In this document: positions 1 through 8,617 of the stretch, piece after piece | Numbering within the stretch: position 1 is the first letter of the stretch | How the letters are laid out: the number at the start of each line of letters is the position of its first letter | NCBI GenBank assembly: GCA_013697735.1 | Contig: JACCWH010000055.1 | Coordinates: 1 to 64,000, forward strand | Length of the DNA: 64,000 bases | Direction: 5' to 3' | Origin: Trueperaceae bacterium | Lineage (GTDB): Bacteria; Deinococcota; Deinococci; Deinococcales; Trueperaceae | Program-made: the position numbers and the translations under genes | Notes under the pieces: generated by a model | What the model was told of the DNA's origin: nothing | Seen by the model: the letters and a program-made list of their open reading frames with translations, nothing else | Database searches by the model: none

Positions 1-1
1 G

Positions 2-580
2 GCCACGGGAGGCCAGTTGGCGGCCGATGGTGATGACGGCGACCGCGATGACCGCGCCCCGATGGACGAGCTCTCGAGGCGACTCGAGGAGGCGCGGCGC
101 CGCGTCCGCGAGGCGATGGGCGAAGACCCGGGGAGTGCGAGGGAGGCGCCGCGGCCGCTCGTCTCCGCCCAGCCGACGTCGGCCCCGTCGTCCGCAGGGC
201 GCACCGTCGCGAGTGCGGGGATTCCGTCGGGAACCGCCCGGGGGGCGCCGCGACCCGCCACCACCGTCGCGCAGCCCGCGCAGCCCCAGACCCGCACGCC
301 ACCACCACCCGCGACCTTCAAGCGGACGGGCACCGGTACCGGGCGACGCCCCGGCCTCGCCCGGGCGACACCCGCGCTCGAAGTCGAACGATCGGCCGGC
401 CGCGGCGCGGCCGGGAGCGCGCAGGAGCGCGCGCGCCGTGCTCGCGCTCGGACCGAGTCGGCGACGCTCGTGTCGATGGACGGCGCTTCGATCCGCAAGG
501 GCATCTTGTGGCACATGATCTTGGGCCAACCGGCGGCCTATGGCCGGGGGAGGATGCGATCGCCACGACGGTCACCCTGA
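2..580 (+). CDS. Partial or unrecognised protein upstream of phoH
   Basis: The frame is open from the window edge to a stop at 580, so the gene may begin upstream; the first in-window start is TTG at 17. The N-terminal part is charged and possibly helical (DELSRRLEEARRRVREAMGE), the middle is rich in Ala, Pro, Arg and Thr and looks disordered, and the last 35 residues contain a more ordered stretch, IRKGILWHMILGQPAAYG. That tail resembles the short ILGPPRA-type C-terminal segment I associate with small conserved Deinococcus proteins, but this is only a resemblance. It ends inside the start region of phoH. Function unknown. It could also be a chance frame in G+C-rich DNA. Confidence 0.45.
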   Translation, partial: ATGGQLAADGDDGDRDDRAPMDELSRRLEEARRRVREAMGEDPGSAREAPRPLVSAQPTSAPSSAGRTVASAGIPSGTARGAPRPATTVAQPAQPQTRTPPPPATFKRTGTGTGRRPGLARATPALEVERSAGRGAAGSAQERARRARARTESATLVSMDGASIRKGILWHMILGQPAAYGRGRMRSPRRSP

Positions 581-1491
581 AGCTCCGCAGTCCGGCTGAG
601 GCCATGTCGCTCTTCGGACAGAACGATGAGAACCTCCGACTCCTTCGGGCGCGCCTCGGCGCCACCGTGGTGGCACGCGGCGACGAGCTACGCCTGACGG
701 GCGACGAGAAGGACGTCGCCGAGGCGGAACGCACGTTCAAGGCCCTGCTCGCGACCATCCGCTCGGGCGGGCGCGTGAGCGTCACCGAGCTCGAGTTCGC
801 CGACCTCGCACACATCGAGTCGGCGTCTGCCGTCGACGAGGGTGCCGACGGCGGCCTCCCTGCCCGAATCAAGCCCAAGACCGCGACGCAACGGATCTAC
901 GTCCCCGCCATCCGCGACAACCCCATCACCTTCGGGGTGGGGCCCGCCGGAACCGGTAAGACGTACCTCGCCGTCGCGATGGCGGTGCAGGCGCTCACCG
1001 CGCGGCGCGTCAAGCGCGTGATCCTCACGCGACCGGCCGTCGAGGCCGGCGAGAAGCTCGGCTTCCTACCCGGCGACCTCCAGGCGAAGATCGACCCGTA
1101 CCTCAGACCTCTCTACGACGCGCTCTACGACATGCTCCCCACCGAGCGCGTCGACCAGCTGCTCGAGCAGGGCACCATCGAGGTGGCGCCGCTCGCCTTC
1201 ATGCGTGGCCGCACGCTCAACGACGCGTTCATCATCCTCGACGAGGCGCAGAACACCACGGGCGAACAGATGAAGATGTTCCTGACGCGAATGGGGTTCA
1301 ACAGCCGCGTCGTCGTGACGGGCGACCGCACGCAGGTCGACCTGCCCGGCAACATCGAGAGCGGGCTCAAGATCGCCGAGCGGATCCTCATCGGCATCGA
1401 GGGCCTGATCTTCATCTACTTCAACGAAGGCGACGTGGTGCGGCACCCGTTGGTAGCCCGTATCATCCGGGCCTATGAGCAGCACGGCTGA
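508..1491 (+). CDS. phoH: PhoH family ATPase / RNA-binding protein
   Basis: PhoH-like P-loop ATPase. Family members have an N-terminal KH-like RNA-binding part and are linked to RNA metabolism beside ybeY. Numbered from GTG 508, Walker A is GPAGTGKT (145-152), Walker B is IILDEAQN (242-249), and TRPAVEAGEKLGFLPGD and TGDRTQVDLP are family signatures. The start is uncertain. GTG 508 overlaps the preceding frame by 73 bp. A strong Shine-Dalgarno GGGGGAGG at 546-553 is followed five bases later by ATC 559, which would give the natural N-terminus (M)ATTVTLKL. It overlaps pgpH by 17 bp and opens the phoH-pgpH-ybeY-dgkA-cdd run. Confidence 0.95.
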   Translation: MAHDLGPTGGLWPGEDAIATTVTLKLRSPAEAMSLFGQNDENLRLLRARLGATVVARGDELRLTGDEKDVAEAERTFKALLATIRSGGRVSVTELEFADLAHIESASAVDEGADGGLPARIKPKTATQRIYVPAIRDNPITFGVGPAGTGKTYLAVAMAVQALTARRVKRVILTRPAVEAGEKLGFLPGDLQAKIDPYLRPLYDALYDMLPTERVDQLLEQGTIEVAPLAFMRGRTLNDAFIILDEAQNTTGEQMKMFLTRMGFNSRVVVTGDRTQVDLPGNIESGLKIAERILIGIEGLIFIYFNEGDVVRHPLVARIIRAYEQHG

Positions 1492-3439
1492 ACGCTTCCC
1501 GAAACCGGCGCTGAGGCGCGCCGTCGGGCTCGTGGTCGTGGTCGCGACGCTCACGGGGTTGCTCTACTCGGTCTACGCCGACCGCCGCGAAGCGGCGATC
1601 GCACCAGGCGAGCCGAGTCCACAGACGTACGTCGCCCCCGTCGACCTCCAGGTGATCGACCGCATCGCCACGGAGCGCCAGCGACAGGCGGCGCGTGCGC
1701 AGGTCGAGCCGATCTACACCGCCGACACCACGCTCCAGCAGATCGTGATCGGGTCGCTCGCCGGCACTGGCCTGCCGACGGAGAGCCTCGACGTATTGAT
1801 CACGCGCTTCACCCATCCGTCCGGCGTGCGCGAGACGGAGCTGCCCATCGTGGTCGACGCCGCGGTGACCGCGGCACCCGACGCGCGGCATCGAGAGGTG
1901 CGCGTGCTGCTCGAGCGCCGACTCGTGGCCACCGCCACGCCCAGCGAGCGACTCACCGAGGCGGCCCGGAACGCCGCGGCCGGCGCCGTGGCGTTGGCCA
2001 TGCAATCGCTCGATGCCGGGCAGGTGATCGTCCGCGAAGGGGAGACCCTCAGCGAGGACCACCTGCGCACCCTCGAGAGCGCGGGCCTCTATTCACCGCG
2101 CGCGGACGCAATCGGTCGCACCATCTGGGTGATCATCGGCGGCGCCTTGCTCGCGGTCCTGCTCTCCCTCCCGGCGCTCTATGCCGGGGAGCACCTGCTG
2201 GCGGGGCTGACCCCGCGACAGCTCTCGTTCCTGGTCGGTATCACGCTCGCGGTGCTCGTGGCGCAGCGCCTCGCGCTCTCGCTCTCGCCGTCGTTCGTGT
2301 TCGTGCTCGTGGTCCCACTCCTCGTGGCGGTGCTCGCCGACGAGACGTCGGCTCTGCTGTGGGCCGTCTGGATGGCGGTGGTGACGGCGCTCCTCGTACC
2401 GGCGACGCCGCTCGTGACGCTCTTGGCGACCCTCATCGGCGCCGTGGTCGCGGTGCTCGCGGTCCGCTTCGTGCGCTCACGGTCGGCCGTCTTCCTCGCC
2501 GGACTCACGGGCGGCGCCGCCGGCGGCGTCGCACTCGTGGTCATGGTGCTCCTCGGCGGTGGGCTCTCGCCCCTCGCCACGGCGACGGCCTTCGGCATCT
2601 TCTTCGCCGGTGGCGTGCTCGCGGCCGTGGTGGTGCTGGGACTCCTCCCCCTGGGCGAATCGGTATTCGGCTTCCTCACCGATTTTCGGCTCCTCGAGCT
2701 CTCCAACCCCTCGCACCCCCTCCTGCAGCGGCTCCTGCTCGAAGCCCCCGGCTCGTACCAGCACTCCCAGATCATCGCGAATCTCGTGGAGCAGGCGGTC
2801 ACCGCGATCGGTGGCCGATCACTCCTCGCGCGCGTGGGGGCGCTCTACCACGACGTGGGCAAGATGCGGCGACCGCAGTTCTTCGTCGAGAACCAGTTCA
2901 GCGGCGACAACCCACACGACCGCATCAGCCCCCACCTCTCCTACCTCATCATCACGAGCCATGTGCGCGACGGGCTCGAACTGGTGCGCGAGTACAAGCT
3001 CCCGCGCGAACTCGAACCGTTCGTGCTCGAACACCACGGCACGGCGGTACTCCTCTACTTCTACAAGCGCGCTCTCGAAGACACCGCGAGCATCAGCGAG
3101 CTCAACTTCCGCTACCCCGGGCCGCGGCCACGCTCGAAGGAGACCGCCGTACTCATGCTCGCGGACGCCGTCGAATCGGCGTCGCGCACACTCTCCGAGC
3201 CGTCGCAGGGAAGCATCCGCGCGCTCATCGACAGGCTCATCGAGGAGCGGCTCCAAGACGACCAGCTCTCCCAGAGCCCACTCAACCTCCACGACCTCGA
3301 AGTGATCGCCAACACCTTCGAGCGCATGATGACGGCGATCCTCCACCGCCGCATCACCTACCCCACCGCTGAGGAGATGAGAGGAGCGCGAGGTGAGGGT
3401 CGAGGTCATCGACGAGACCGACCGGTTCCGGCATCCTGA
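1475..3439 (+). CDS. pgpH: 7TM-HD membrane phosphohydrolase, PgpH/YqfF family (c-di-AMP phosphodiesterase)
   Basis: Multi-pass membrane protein of 654 residues. One membrane segment lies near residues 15-33, followed by an extracytoplasmic 7TMR-HDED domain (about 45-210), a block of about seven membrane helices (about 212-400) and a cytoplasmic HD domain with H430, H459-D460 (HDVGK, 459-463) and a conserved HH further on. PgpH of this architecture degrades cyclic di-AMP. Assignment of that substrate here rests on family. ATG 1475 lies inside the end of phoH, and a TATCAT box at 1461-1466 ends eight bases before it, so an internal leaderless promoter is possible besides read-through. Its end overlaps ybeY by 47 bp. 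Confidence 0.93.
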   Translation: MSSTAERFPKPALRRAVGLVVVVATLTGLLYSVYADRREAAIAPGEPSPQTYVAPVDLQVIDRIATERQRQAARAQVEPIYTADTTLQQIVIGSLAGTGLPTESLDVLITRFTHPSGVRETELPIVVDAAVTAAPDARHREVRVLLERRLVATATPSERLTEAARNAAAGAVALAMQSLDAGQVIVREGETLSEDHLRTLESAGLYSPRADAIGRTIWVIIGGALLAVLLSLPALYAGEHLLAGLTPRQLSFLVGITLAVLVAQRLALSLSPSFVFVLVVPLLVAVLADETSALLWAVWMAVVTALLVPATPLVTLLATLIGAVVAVLAVRFVRSRSAVFLAGLTGGAAGGVALVVMVLLGGGLSPLATATAFGIFFAGGVLAAVVVLGLLPLGESVFGFLTDFRLLELSNPSHPLLQRLLLEAPGSYQHSQIIANLVEQAVTAIGGRSLLARVGALYHDVGKMRRPQFFVENQFSGDNPHDRISPHLSYLIITSHVRDGLELVREYKLPRELEPFVLEHHGTAVLLYFYKRALEDTASISELNFRYPGPRPRSKETAVLMLADAVESASRTLSEPSQGSIRALIDRLIEERLQDDQLSQSPLNLHDLEVIANTFERMMTAILHRRITYPTAEEMRGARGEGRGHRRDRPVPAS

Positions 3440-3839
3440 GGTGCTCGAGCGCGCGCTGTCGCGCCTCGGCCGCGAGCTCGGTGCCGGCGAGCGCGACGTG
3501 ACGATCGTGCTCGTCGACGACGAGACGATCGCGGCGCGAAACCTCGCCGATCGCGACGTCGAGGGGCCAACGGACGTTCTCGCGTACCCGCTCCACGAAC
3601 CCGACGACGTGGGGCTGCCGATCGTCCCGACGCTCGGCGACATCCTCATCAGCCTCGACACCGCCGAGCGCCAGGCCCCCGATCACGGGCTCGATACCCG
3701 CCAGGAGGTCCTCGTCCTCGCTGCCCACGGCCTCACGCACCTGCTCGGGCACGACCACCCAGACCCGGAATCCTGGAGTGCGTTCGAAACGGCGCAGGCG
3801 CGCGTGCTCGAGCTCACCGCCGAGGACGACCATGGCTGA
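3393..3839 (+). CDS. ybeY: Endoribonuclease YbeY (16S rRNA maturation)
   Basis: Zinc-dependent single-strand endoribonuclease involved in 16S rRNA 3' processing and ribosome quality control. It has 148 residues, normal for the family. The metal-binding motif H3xH5xH is present as H112, H116 and H122 in HGLTHLLGHDH, and the family motif TDVLAYP precedes it. GTG 3393 is preceded by GAGGAG (3381-3386) and gives the expected short N-terminus MRVEVID. The gene overlaps pgpH upstream by 47 bp and dgkA downstream by 8 bp, consistent with translational coupling in one operon. Confidence 0.96.
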   Translation: MRVEVIDETDRFRHPEVLERALSRLGRELGAGERDVTIVLVDDETIAARNLADRDVEGPTDVLAYPLHEPDDVGLPIVPTLGDILISLDTAERQAPDHGLDTRQEVLVLAAHGLTHLLGHDHPDPESWSAFETAQARVLELTAEDDHG

Positions 3840-4209
3840 CGTCGTGAGGGGCAGGGTCCTCGGCGCAGCCGTCGCCCACGCCTGGCGGGGACTGGCGGCC
3901 ACGTGGCGCGAGGAGACGACCTTCAAGGTCCAGGTGGCCGTGGGGGCCGCCGCGCTCGCGCTCAGTCTCTGGCTCGGTCAGGGGACGATCGTGGTTCTCG
4001 TATTCGCCGCGCTCGTCCTCGGCTTCGAGCTGCTGAACACGGCCCTCGAGCGTCTCGCCGACGCCGTCCATCCTGGGCACCATCCCGCGGTCGGGGCCGC
4101 CAAGGACGCCGCCGCGGGCGCCGCGCTCGTCAGCGCGATGGCCGCGCTCGGCGCCGGCCTGTTGGTGCTCGGGCCGCCACTGCTCGAGCGCCTCGCGAGG
4201 GCCTCGTGA
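3832..4209 (+). CDS. dgkA: Diacylglycerol/undecaprenol kinase
   Basis: Small integral membrane lipid kinase of 125 residues. It phosphorylates diacylglycerol or, in Gram-positive relatives, undecaprenol. The family signature FELLNTALERLADAV (65-79) and the metal-binding AKDAAAGAAL are present, and three hydrophobic helices are visible (about 33-49, 51-70, 95-118). ATG 3832 overlaps the ybeY stop (ATGGCTGA); the frame is open upstream but those residues are basic and unlike the family. The Firmicutes-like gene order favours undecaprenol kinase, which is inference. Its stop overlaps the cdd start by 4 bp. Confidence 0.93.
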   Translation: MADVVRGRVLGAAVAHAWRGLAATWREETTFKVQVAVGAAALALSLWLGQGTIVVLVFAALVLGFELLNTALERLADAVHPGHHPAVGAAKDAAAGAALVSAMAALGAGLLVLGPPLLERLARAS

Positions 4210-4649
4210 GCGGCGACGCGTCGTCGTCCGGTACGGGGCAGGAGCGACCGGCGCCGAGCGACCTCGTGATGCACGCGCGCCGCGCCTGGGAGCACGCCTA
4301 CGCCCCCTACTCGCGCTTTCGAGTGGGCGCCGCGCTGCGAGCGGACGACGGTACGATCTACGTCGGTGCGAACGTCGAGAACGCCTCGTATGGCCTCGGG
4401 CGCTGCGCCGAGCAGACCGCCGTGCAGGCGATGGCGACTGCGGGGGGCCGCTCCTTCGGCGAGTTGGTCGTGTACACCGCCGCGACGACGCCGGCGAGCC
4501 CGTGCGGCGCGTGCCGCCAGGTGCTGTTCGAATTCTCGCCCCATGCGACGGTCTGGCTCGTCGGCACGGGGGGCGAGGTCCGGATCACGACGGTCGCGTC
4601 GCTGCTCCCCGACGCGTTCTCGCTCGACCCTCTCCCGCCGACCGCCTGA
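4206..4649 (+). CDS. cdd: Cytidine deaminase
   Basis: Homotetrameric-type cytidine/deoxycytidine deaminase of pyrimidine salvage, 147 residues. Zinc and catalytic residues are visible: C67-A-E69 in GRCAEQTAVQAM and C100/C103 in PCGACRQ. The substrate loop motif YSRFRVGAAL is at about 35-44. GTG 4206 overlaps the dgkA stop (GTGA). The N-terminal 20 residues are a little longer than usual, and GTG 4266 would be an alternative start. This is the last gene of the phoH operon; era, which follows cdd in Bacillus, is absent. Confidence 0.95.
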   Translation: MSGDASSSGTGQERPAPSDLVMHARRAWEHAYAPYSRFRVGAALRADDGTIYVGANVENASYGLGRCAEQTAVQAMATAGGRSFGELVVYTAATTPASPCGACRQVLFEFSPHATVWLVGTGGEVRITTVASLLPDAFSLDPLPPTA

Positions 4650-4716
4650 CGGCGCCCGCCCGTGCGGCCGCTTGCGTCGTAGACGCGCCACCTCAGCGTT
4701 CTCACCGGTCCCACGG

Positions 4717-4722
4717 TAGACT
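4717..4722 (+). promoter_or_regulatory. -10 box TAGACT, leaderless promoter of the TPR gene
   Basis: TAGACT ends 7 nt before ATG 4730 and there is no Shine-Dalgarno. The transcript would begin at or next to the start codon. No clear -35 is visible. Confidence 0.6.
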
Positions 4723-4729
4723 CACCGCG

Positions 4730-6883
4730 ATGCAACGCCTCTACTCAATCTCCTCGGCCGCGCGAGCGATCGTCATCGTCGCCATGCTCGCCGTCGCCAT
4801 GCTCGCCGGCGCCGCCTTCGCCCAGACGTCCGTCACCCGTATCGTCTTGGTGCCCTTCGACGCCACACGCTCGGTCGAAGCGCTCGGGCTGGCCACACCC
4901 GGCGCGCTCCAACGTGCGCTCAATCAGATCGACAGCGTCTACGTCCCCCCGATCGGTGACGCCCTGATCGTGCTCCAGCGCGCGACGCAGGCCGGAGTCG
5001 ATCCGATCGCCGAGATCGAGCGTCTCTTCCTGGCCGACGCCGTCGTGCTCGGCCGCTTCTCGGGCACCACCGAGCTGGAAGTCGAACTCGTCGTGAGCCT
5101 CGCGGGCGACGATCGCACCGAAACGATACGCGGCTCCACGAACGACCTCACGGCGCTCTGGCGGACCCTCGCCGAGCGCATTGTCGCCCTGGCGAACGTG
5201 AGCGCGAGCGGCACGGAGCTCGCCGAGATGCGCGGCGCGATCGCCAGCGCCCCGGAGACGGCGGTGCTCGGTCCGCTCGGCACGGCGACCGCCCGCCTCC
5301 CCGGCGTTCGCCTCGACGACCTCGAGACCGCGTTGGCGCTCGACGACGCTTCGCCGTGGCTGCGCTCGGAGGCAGCACGCGTCGCGGCGCTCCAGGGTCA
5401 GCTCGAGCGCGCCGTGACCCTGGCGTCGGAGGCCGCTGCGGCCGCGCCGAACGAAGTCGAGATCCGCGCCATCGAGGGCGTCGTGAAGTCCGCCGCCGGC
5501 GACACTGCCGGGGCAGAGGCCGCATTCCGTGCGGCGCTCGCCTCGAACCCGGCGCACGCTATCGCGCTCGCCGGCCTCGGCGACCTCGTCGCCGAGACGA
5601 GCGAACAAGTCGCACTCCTCGAGCGGGCGATCGCGTCGTCGCCACGCCTCGTCGACGCCCACCTCGGTCTCGCAGTGCGCCAGACCACGCCGCAAGCGCG
5701 CCTCCAGGCGTTGCGGCGGGCCGCCGAGCGACTCCCCGACTCCGTCACCACCCAACGCGTACTGGTCGAAACGGTCCTGGCGTCCGGCGACGCGCGCGGC
5801 GCCCTCGCACTCCTGCGGCAGGCCGTCGGCGATCCCGTCGGTGCCTCCCCGGCACTCTACTCGCTGGCATCGCTCTTCCCGGCCAGCGTCGGAGCCGAAG
5901 CGCTCGACGTCGTGCGCGAGGGGCGCGAGCGCTTCCCAACATCGACGGCGCTGGCGATCGCCGAGGCCGAGCTGCTCGTGGGCTCCGGTGAATTCGACGC
6001 GGCCGAAGACGTACTGCGCCAGGTCGTGGACGAGAACCCCGACGCCGTGAACGTCGCGGAGGCACTCTCGACCGTCCTCGCGCGCTCGGGGCGCATCGAC
6101 GAGGCGCGCGCCGTACTCGAGGGGCTCACGACACGTCCGGACGATCTCGAAATTCGACTCATCGAACTCCAGCTCGCCGCCGGGCGCGCCCGCGTGGTGC
6201 TCGAGCAGCTCGAGCCACGCATGGCGGCCGGCGATGGCGATCTCACCGTCCGTACGCTCTACGGCGTCGCCCTCGGCCGCGTCGGCCGACTCGACGAGGC
6301 GAAGCGCGTCCTCGAGGAGGTCGTGGCCGAGGACGCCGAGAACGAGGCGGCGCTGCGCGCTCTCGACGTGCTCGAGGAGCAGCGGCTGGTCACCGGCGAC
6401 GCCGACCTCGCGCTCGAGGGGGATGCCGCCATCGCCTTCGAGCAGGGTCTGTATGCGCTCGAGGTCGGTGAGTACGCCGCCGCCGCCGAGGCGTTCGCGC
6501 GTGCGCGCAGCCTCCAAGACGCCGGGCTCCTCGCCTTCTACGAGGGGTTCGCCCGCCAGAACCACGGCGACGTCCGCGGCGCCATCACGGCCTACACGGC
6601 CGCGCGCGAGGAGCTCGCCGACAACGACGTCCTGCTCAACAACCTCGGCTTCGCCCAACTGCAGGTCGGCCGCATCGACCTCGCACTCGACGCCCTCCAA
6701 GGGGCCGTGGCCGCGAACCCGGCGAATGCCCAGGCGCAACTCAACCTCGGCCTCATCCACTACCAGGTCGGCAACTTCACCGACGCGCTCACGCGCTTCG
6801 AGGAAGCCGTACGACTCGCTCCCGAACTCGAGGAGTCGGTCGGCCCGTTCGTCGAGGAGGCGCGCCGGCGCAGCGCGCAGTGA
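4730..6883 (+). CDS. Secreted tetratricopeptide-repeat protein
   Basis: Protein of 717 residues with an N-terminal signal peptide (hydrophobic core about 13-30, ending AGAAFAQ). The next 170 residues resemble the N-terminal domain of periplasmic proteins that start with a statement such as RIVLVPFDATRS. After that come many 34-residue TPR-like units with Ala/Gly/Leu periodicity, for example LLNNLGFAQLQVGRIDLALDALQ and AQLNLGLIHYQVGNFTDALTRFEEAVRL near the C-terminus. Such repeats scaffold protein complexes. No catalytic motif is seen, and the partner is unknown. ATG 4730 is chosen because the signal peptide and the leaderless -10 box both fit it. It is transcribed separately from cdd. Confidence 0.85.
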   Translation: MQRLYSISSAARAIVIVAMLAVAMLAGAAFAQTSVTRIVLVPFDATRSVEALGLATPGALQRALNQIDSVYVPPIGDALIVLQRATQAGVDPIAEIERLFLADAVVLGRFSGTTELEVELVVSLAGDDRTETIRGSTNDLTALWRTLAERIVALANVSASGTELAEMRGAIASAPETAVLGPLGTATARLPGVRLDDLETALALDDASPWLRSEAARVAALQGQLERAVTLASEAAAAAPNEVEIRAIEGVVKSAAGDTAGAEAAFRAALASNPAHAIALAGLGDLVAETSEQVALLERAIASSPRLVDAHLGLAVRQTTPQARLQALRRAAERLPDSVTTQRVLVETVLASGDARGALALLRQAVGDPVGASPALYSLASLFPASVGAEALDVVREGRERFPTSTALAIAEAELLVGSGEFDAAEDVLRQVVDENPDAVNVAEALSTVLARSGRIDEARAVLEGLTTRPDDLEIRLIELQLAAGRARVVLEQLEPRMAAGDGDLTVRTLYGVALGRVGRLDEAKRVLEEVVAEDAENEAALRALDVLEEQRLVTGDADLALEGDAAIAFEQGLYALEVGEYAAAAEAFARARSLQDAGLLAFYEGFARQNHGDVRGAITAYTAAREELADNDVLLNNLGFAQLQVGRIDLALDALQGAVAANPANAQAQLNLGLIHYQVGNFTDALTRFEEAVRLAPELEESVGPFVEEARRRSAQ

Positions 6884-6934
6884 CGATCGCATCACCACCG
6901 GCGCACCGGACGGCGCCCTCCGTCCGGGGTGCGA

Positions 6935-6940
6935 TAGCAT
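6935..6940 (+). promoter_or_regulatory. -10 box TAGCAT, leaderless promoter of hisC
   Basis: TAGCAT ends 7 nt before ATG 6948, and no Shine-Dalgarno lies between. The ATG inside the box (6939) is in frame with hisC, three codons earlier. Confidence 0.55.
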
Positions 6941-6947
6941 GACGCCC

Positions 6948-8048
6948 ATGAGCATCCGCTCCGCCGTCACGTCGGCGCCCGGTTACCGACTCAGCGCGCG
7001 CGCCCACACGGTCAAGCTCGACCAGAACGAGAGCCCGTACGACCTACCGGACGACGTGCGCGAGCGCGCGCTGGCGCGGATCGCAGACGCCGACCTCCAC
7101 CGCTACCCCGACCTCCACGCCGACCGGGTCCGGCGACGCATCGCCGAGCTCGAGGGGTGGCCCGAGGCGGGCGTCGTCGTGGCGAGTGGCTCGAACGTCC
7201 TCATCCAGGCCCTCGTGATCGCCGGCGGGATCGGCCGCCGCGTCCTGTGCGTAGCGCCGACCTTCGCCGTCTACTCGCTCCAGGCTCGCCTCCTGGGGGC
7301 GGACCTCACGGAGGTCGCCCTCGTGGGCGAGCACGGTTCCGAGCTCCCCGAAAGGGCGCTCACCGCCGAACTCGCCAACGGCGTCGGCGTGCACTTCATG
7401 ACCGACCCGATGGCGCCCACGGGCAACGCCCTCCCCCACGGCTCCGTGGAGCGACTCATCGCTGCGGGCGGCGACCGTTGGCTGAGCGTGATCGACGAGG
7501 CCTACGGAGCGTTCGCGGGCAGCGACCACCGCGAGCTGGTTCGCCGCGCACCGAATGCGGTGAGTATCCGCACGCTCTCCAAGGCGTACGGCCTCGGCGG
7601 CGTGCGCCTCGGCTACGCCCTCGCCGCTCCGGCCGTGGCTACCGAGCTCCAGAAAGCGATCCTCCCCTTCTCCGTCTCGATCCTGCAGCTCGCCGTGGTC
7701 GAGGCGGTCCTCGACGACCCGTCGTACGTCGAGGCGCGCGTTCGCGAGAGCGTCGCCGAGCGCGAACGCGTCGCCCGTGCCTTGCGCGCGCTGCCCGGGG
7801 TCCACGTCCACCCCTCGGTGACGAACTTCCTGCTGCTCAGCGTCGGCGACGCGGAGCGCACGTACGAGCGCCTGCTCGAGGCCGGCGTGCTGGTGCGTCG
7901 TCAGGACCACCTCCCCGGGCTGCGAGGCGCGTTGCGCGTCTCGATCGGATCGCCGAGCGACAACGACGCCTTCCTGGCGGCGATGGCCTCGTCCGTCGAC
8001 CGAGAGCGTGCCGACGACCGCGAGGAGGCGCCGCATGCGACAGGCTGA
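6948..8048 (+). CDS. hisC: Histidinol-phosphate aminotransferase
   Basis: Class I/II PLP aminotransferase of 366 residues that converts imidazole-acetol phosphate and glutamate to histidinol phosphate. The N-terminus has KLDQNESPYDLP, the HisC substrate motif. The PLP lysine is K212 in RTLSKAYGLGGVRLGY, and the aspartate of DEAYGAF and the C-terminal arginine in LRVSIGSP are in place. The usual NPNNPTG loop reads TDPMAPTGN. The gene heads a run with hisB (14-bp overlap) and hisH, which supports histidine synthesis over other aminotransferase roles. Confidence 0.93.
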   Translation: MSIRSAVTSAPGYRLSARAHTVKLDQNESPYDLPDDVRERALARIADADLHRYPDLHADRVRRRIAELEGWPEAGVVVASGSNVLIQALVIAGGIGRRVLCVAPTFAVYSLQARLLGADLTEVALVGEHGSELPERALTAELANGVGVHFMTDPMAPTGNALPHGSVERLIAAGGDRWLSVIDEAYGAFAGSDHRELVRRAPNAVSIRTLSKAYGLGGVRLGYALAAPAVATELQKAILPFSVSILQLAVVEAVLDDPSYVEARVRESVAERERVARALRALPGVHVHPSVTNFLLLSVGDAERTYERLLEAGVLVRRQDHLPGLRGALRVSIGSPSDNDAFLAAMASSVDRERADDREEAPHATG

Positions 8049-8613
8049 GATCCGACGCGCGACGAGCGAGACGGACGTGCGGATCTCTCTCGACCTCGAT
8101 GCCGGCCCCACGGGTGTGGTCCGGACCGGGCACGCCTTCGTCGATCACCTGCTCGACCAGGTCGTGCGCCACGGGCGCTTCGGCCTCACGGTCGAAGCGA
8201 CGGGCGATCTCCACGTCGACGTGCACCACCTCGCGGAAGACGTCGGCATCACGCTCGGCCAGACCCTGCTCGCCGCCCTCGGCGACGCACGAGGGATCGA
8301 GCGGTACGCGAGCGCCAGCGTTCCCATGGACGAGACGCTCGTCGAGGTGGTGCTCGACCTCTCGGGGCGGCCCTATTTGGCGTTCGACCCCGAGGGTGTG
8401 CCCGGCGTCGTCTCCGGCTTCACGGCCTACCACCTGCGCGAGTTGCTCCGCGGCTTCTGCAACCACTCCCGCGCCACCGTGCACGTGCGGATCCTCGCGA
8501 TGGGCGAAGCGCACCACGTCTGCGAGGCCACGGTCAAGGCGCTCGCGCGCGCGCTCCACGCGGCGACGCGCATCACCGGCAGCGACGTCCCCTCCACGAA
8601 GGGGACGCTTTGA
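8035..8613 (+). CDS. hisB: Imidazoleglycerol-phosphate dehydratase
   Basis: Monofunctional manganese-dependent HisB of 192 residues; it makes imidazole-acetol phosphate, the HisC substrate. The two metal-binding motifs are visible as VHHLAED near 62-68 and EAHHVCEA near 161-168, and DHLLDQ near the N-terminus is typical. ATG 8035 is chosen because GAGGAGG lies at 8022-8028 and the N-terminus MRQAEIRRATSET fits the family. It overlaps hisC by 14 bp, and hisH starts 4 bp after its stop. Confidence 0.95.
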   Translation: MRQAEIRRATSETDVRISLDLDAGPTGVVRTGHAFVDHLLDQVVRHGRFGLTVEATGDLHVDVHHLAEDVGITLGQTLLAALGDARGIERYASASVPMDETLVEVVLDLSGRPYLAFDPEGVPGVVSGFTAYHLRELLRGFCNHSRATVHVRILAMGEAHHVCEATVKALARALHAATRITGSDVPSTKGTL

Positions 8614-8617
8614 AGCC

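Noticed and set aside
4745-6970. 741-codon minus-strand frame opposite the TPR gene
   Set aside because: Shadow frame of the TPR gene; Arg/Glu/Gly-rich translation with no domain and no ribosome site.
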